Shown: piece by piece, positions 61,302 to 64,000 of the stretch | Position numbering within the stretch: position 1 is the stretch's first letter | Layout: each line of letters starts with the position of its first letter | Assembly (NCBI GenBank): GCA_965209045.1 | Contig: CBDBPW010000001.1 | Location: 124,001-188,000, forward strand | Origin: JAJEFO01 sp965209045 | GTDB taxonomy: Bacteria > Pseudomonadota > Alphaproteobacteria > Rhodobacterales > Rhodobacteraceae | Direction of reading: 5' to 3' | Length of the DNA stretch: 64,000 nucleotides | Notes under the pieces: generated by a model | What the model was told of the DNA's origin: nothing | The model's input: only the letters and a program-made list of their open reading frames with translations | Database searches by the model: none | Position numbers and translations under genes: made by a program

Positions 61302-62428
61302 GCTTGGCCCTCCCGCTTGAGGATGCGTTCGCGGGACCGTTCCCGCTTGCGTCGCTCGACGGCCCCGAGCCTCTCGAAGAGCGCCAGGAGAGATGGCGAA
61401 AGGCACTGTCCGCCGCGATCTACGGGCCGTTGCCACCTGCCCCCGCAGGACTGGAAGCTGAAGCCAGGCCTCTGGGCGGGTCCTCGGCGGAGCGAATCGA
61501 GATCAACATGCGATCCGCCAATGGCGCAAGAACTCTCACCGTCGATGCGGCACTCTGGCGACCGAAGGGCAGTGGTGACGCGCCGTTGATCGCGGGCCTC
61601 GGCTTTGCCGGTCCAGTTGGCATCCTCGCCGATCCGGAATTCCCGCTGGACACGCGGGCGCGGGTTCATTGCCGGCCCGAGCTTGGCGTCGAGAACGGGC
61701 GGCTTCACGACCTGCTTCGCGGCACGGAATCCCATCGCTGGCCAGTCGAGATGCTGACGGCACGGGGATACGCGGTCATGGTGAGTTGCTACGGATCCTG
61801 GGCGCCGGACGATCCGGACGAAGTCATGAGGCACGGTGCCTGCCCGTTCGCCGGTCTGGACACTGGTGCAATCTCGCTCTGGGCATGGGCGATTCAGCGC
61901 CTTCTGGACGCAGCCGAGCGGCTTGGCGGGCTTGACACGGGGCAAGTTGCCGTCGCGGGTCATTCCCGCCTCGGCAAGGCGGCGCTATGGGCGGCCGCGA
62001 ATGACGCGAGAATCGGCGCGGTGCTAGCGAACAATTCGGGTTGTGCGGGCGCTGCCCCCGCCGGACACGCGGTCGGGGAAACGCTTGCCCAGATGTCGGC
62101 GGCCTTTCCGCACTGGGTCAGGCCTCAGGGCCGCGCGACTGCATTGGACCAGCACCACCTCATCGCGTGCGCAGCGCCCCGGAAGGTATACGTCGCCTCC
62201 GCCGAGCAGGACCTCTGGGCCGATCCGGCAGGCTCCTACCTTGCCCTCGTCGCCGCATCCGAAGCCTGGCCGCAAACGTGCTCCTGGCAGGGCATCGAGG
62301 AGATGTGGGCCAGGTCTCACCAAACCCGCCATGCGGCGCTCGGCCACCATCTCCGCCCCGGCGGCCACGAGTTGCTGCCATATGACTGGCAGCGCTTCCT
62401 GGACTTCCTTGATGGCGGGCACGAATGA
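61298..62428 (+). CDS. CE15-like glucuronoyl esterase-type alpha/beta hydrolase
   Basis: A 376-residue hydrolase. The nucleophile elbow is GHSRLGKAAL (S223), typical of bacterial carbohydrate esterase family 15. H357 in LRPGGHELLPYDW is the likely triad His. The canonical acid is Glu in NESG; here the segment reads NNSGCAG (245-251), so the acid may come from ASAEQDLWADP (E303 or D305), as reported for some CE15 members. No signal peptide is seen, so it would act inside the cell on imported esters. The TTG start overlaps the stop of the previous gene. Confidence 0.78.
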   Translation: MSLALPLEDAFAGPFPLASLDGPEPLEERQERWRKALSAAIYGPLPPAPAGLEAEARPLGGSSAERIEINMRSANGARTLTVDAALWRPKGSGDAPLIAGLGFAGPVGILADPEFPLDTRARVHCRPELGVENGRLHDLLRGTESHRWPVEMLTARGYAVMVSCYGSWAPDDPDEVMRHGACPFAGLDTGAISLWAWAIQRLLDAAERLGGLDTGQVAVAGHSRLGKAALWAAANDARIGAVLANNSGCAGAAPAGHAVGETLAQMSAAFPHWVRPQGRATALDQHHLIACAAPRKVYVASAEQDLWADPAGSYLALVAASEAWPQTCSWQGIEEMWARSHQTRHAALGHHLRPGGHELLPYDWQRFLDFLDGGHE

Positions 62429-62639
62429 CCTCCCTGCTCCAGGCTGCCGCCATTTTTGTCCTTTGACTTCCGGATCCATGGATTGGCCGCACCGCCTCCC
62501 CAAGAAGGCACTCAGCAACGCAGCCCCGTGCCGGGACTTCCAGGTGCCTTCGTCGCGGCTGCGGGTCCACGACCCGGCGGCGCCCGCCGCCGCAACCGCC
62601 ACGAAATCTTCGCGATCGCACTCCTGGCAGGACTCGCAC

Positions 62640-63605
62640 CTATTCGTGGGCGGCTTGATCACGGATTTGCATTGACGCCGCGTAGTCGCGCGTGAAGGCG
62701 ATGTAGCCATCCGAAGTGACCTGGTGCCATCCCTGCATGCGATCATGCAGTTCTGGCAGCTTGTGAAACGGCACCTGGGGCAGCGTGTGATGCTCGACGT
62801 GATAGGGCATGTTCCAGGTCAGAAACCGCACAAGCCGGTTGGTGTAGGTCGTTCGCGTGTTCTGGAGCATGTTCGCGACAAAGGCGCAACGACCGTGCTC
62901 CGCCAGAAGGTAGAGCCGCAGAAATGGCTGGCCCAGCAGGCAGGGAAGAATCCAGACCCAAAAGAGCAACGGCGTGAAGAGCAGGCTGACCGCCGCAAGA
63001 GCGTAAGCCAGCAGCATCCACCGGGCTTCGCGGGCCAGCCTGCGACGGGCGCGTTCGGGAGAATAGGCGCCAGGGGCCGCGCCCGAAGCGTTGGCCAGAA
63101 TCCGGCGCGTCATGGCCCACCAGAACGGGAGACCGGAAACGTGCATCACGTAAGATGCCCAAGTTTCGGGCTTGGCGCCGGCAATCAGCTCGGGATCACG
63201 CGCCGGATCGTTGGTATGCTTGTGATGCGACAGATGAAAGTAGCGGAACCACTCGAATGGCTGGAGGATCGGCACTCCGGCCAGGCGTCCGGCCCATTCA
63301 TTCAGCCAGGGCGTTGCAAAGGGCGTCTTGTGGGTCGCTTCATGCTGCAACGTGAAGAGAAAGCAGATGGCGATGCCAAGAGGCAAGAGCGCCAGCCACC
63401 AGAAGGGCGCGCCCGAGGCGACATACAGTCCCAACGCAAGGATCAGGCCCAGATGCATGGCAAGGTGCCGCAAGCCTGCGGCGTCTTCGGTCCTGCTCAA
63501 GTCAGCCAGGACGTTGGCAGGCACCGAACAGACGAAAGCCTTGTGATCCATGACAGGCGCAGCGTAACCCGAACGCCGGGAAAGTTCACCTTGCGATTTC
63601 AACAT
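62640..63605 (-). CDS. Membrane fatty acid desaturase-family protein
   Basis: A membrane di-iron desaturase. Three histidine boxes are present: HEATH (88-92), HLSHHKH (124-130) and HVEHH near residue 267, with four hydrophobic segments between. It resembles the FAD/DesA group acting on fatty acyl or related hydrophobic substrates. The start is uncertain: ATG 63605 or ATG 63551, neither with a good ribosome site. It converges on the esterase operon with a gap of about 210 bases lacking a clear terminator. Confidence 0.88.
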   Translation of the reverse strand: MLKSQGELSRRSGYAAPVMDHKAFVCSVPANVLADLSRTEDAAGLRHLAMHLGLILALGLYVASGAPFWWLALLPLGIAICFLFTLQHEATHKTPFATPWLNEWAGRLAGVPILQPFEWFRYFHLSHHKHTNDPARDPELIAGAKPETWASYVMHVSGLPFWWAMTRRILANASGAAPGAYSPERARRRLAREARWMLLAYALAAVSLLFTPLLFWVWILPCLLGQPFLRLYLLAEHGRCAFVANMLQNTRTTYTNRLVRFLTWNMPYHVEHHTLPQVPFHKLPELHDRMQGWHQVTSDGYIAFTRDYAASMQIRDQAAHE

Positions 63606-64000
63606 GTCGGATGACGCCGGGAATCGCGGTTCCGGACATCTTGACCGCTCGTTATGCCGGCACGCAACCGGCGCCGAACCACAAATGTGGATGAGCGCAC
63701 CCGTCATTGAACGGTGCCCTGGCGTGATTCAGGCCAGGTTCGAATTCAGCTTGCTGAACGGAGTCCAAGTGCTGAACCGCTTCCTCAAGGGGCGGCAGTT
63801 CCTGATGTTCCCACGAGTGCCGTTCGTCAGGAGCAGGCAGCGCCGCCCATCCAGGACAGGCCAGGCGCAAGGTCGCCGCCGTTGCGTCCACCCGCTTCCA
63901 GGTCTGCGCGTTTGCCTGTTCGCGCGGGCCCCAATACAAGGGGGGCGGTCACCGCGGCCAAGGGTCGAAGGAGAAAGCGCCGCGTGCAGATGAGCCACCA
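63606..64000 (+). other. Right-edge stretch without a supported gene
   Basis: About 395 bases up to the window end. Open frames exist on both strands but none has a recognisable motif or ribosome site. A gene running in from outside the window cannot be excluded. Confidence 0.35.

Noticed and set aside
63729..63998. Possible minus-strand gene running in at the right edge
   Set aside because: No recognisable motif or ribosome site; cannot be supported from the visible part.
1..64000. CRISPR arrays, tRNA/rRNA genes, IS elements, prophage
   Set aside because: No regularly spaced repeats, cloverleaf-type sequences, transposase motifs or phage genes were found by reading both strands.

Overview
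The window looks like chromosomal DNA of a high-GC alphaproteobacterium, most likely of the Rhodobacteraceae/Roseobacter type. The pointers are a DUF484-xerC pair, phosphatidylcholine synthase, a sulfoacetaldehyde acetyltransferase (xsc) locus, a formate dehydrogenase locus with DUF3305/DUF3306, TorD and small TAT-target genes, and three large solute-uptake clusters. I see no IS element, prophage, CRISPR array, tRNA or rRNA; all calls come from reading translated sequence and recalled family motifs.

Layout. 1-7.1 kb: the N-terminal part of glpK, a periplasmic metallo-beta-lactamase-fold protein, a GlcD-type FAD oxidase, a class III aminotransferase, DUF484 and xerC. 7.3-15.7 kb: one minus-strand operon, tctC-tctB-tctA, enolase-superfamily dehydratase, aldehyde dehydrogenase, DapA-family enzyme, GntR regulator, PdxA-like dehydrogenase. 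It reads as uptake and oxidation of a sugar acid through a 2-oxoglutarate semialdehyde-like intermediate, with a well-formed promoter and candidate operators in front of tctC. 16.2-28.4 kb: a sugar ABC transporter facing a minus-strand operon (TIM-barrel isomerase, PfkB kinase, BtpA/SgcQ, M42/SgcX, FGGY kinase), with a second GntR regulator divergent. It resembles an ABC-fed version of the uncharacterised sgc pathway of enterobacteria. 29.3-30.6 kb: an alkylsulfatase-like metallohydrolase.

30.9-47.3 kb is the formate dehydrogenase locus. A minus-strand module (DUF6494, Mrp ATPase, biotin/lipoate-ligase-like, DUF6505) is followed by a remarkable short TupA-like/cytochrome c fusion, a multi-ferredoxin HdrA-like protein, DUF3305, DUF3306, TorD, a TAT-target peptide, FdhA, FdhB, FdhC, a WD40-cytochrome c protein, a 44-residue membrane microprotein and a protease-PDZ-protease protein. 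Together they suggest a periplasmic, Tat-exported molybdenum or tungsten formate dehydrogenase feeding the quinone pool or c-type cytochromes, with dedicated maturation factors.

47.5-52.3 kb: phosphatidylcholine synthase, a citrate synthase, pta and xsc (C2 sulfonate degradation: sulfoacetaldehyde to acetyl phosphate to acetyl-CoA). 52.6-62.4 kb: a small conserved protein, then an operon of a solute-binding protein, two unusually expanded permeases, an ATPase, three Gfo/Idh/MocA oxidoreductases and a CE15-like esterase, probably for a plant-derived or uronate-type glycoside. 62.6-63.6 kb: a fatty acid desaturase. The window ends in sequence where I see no gene.
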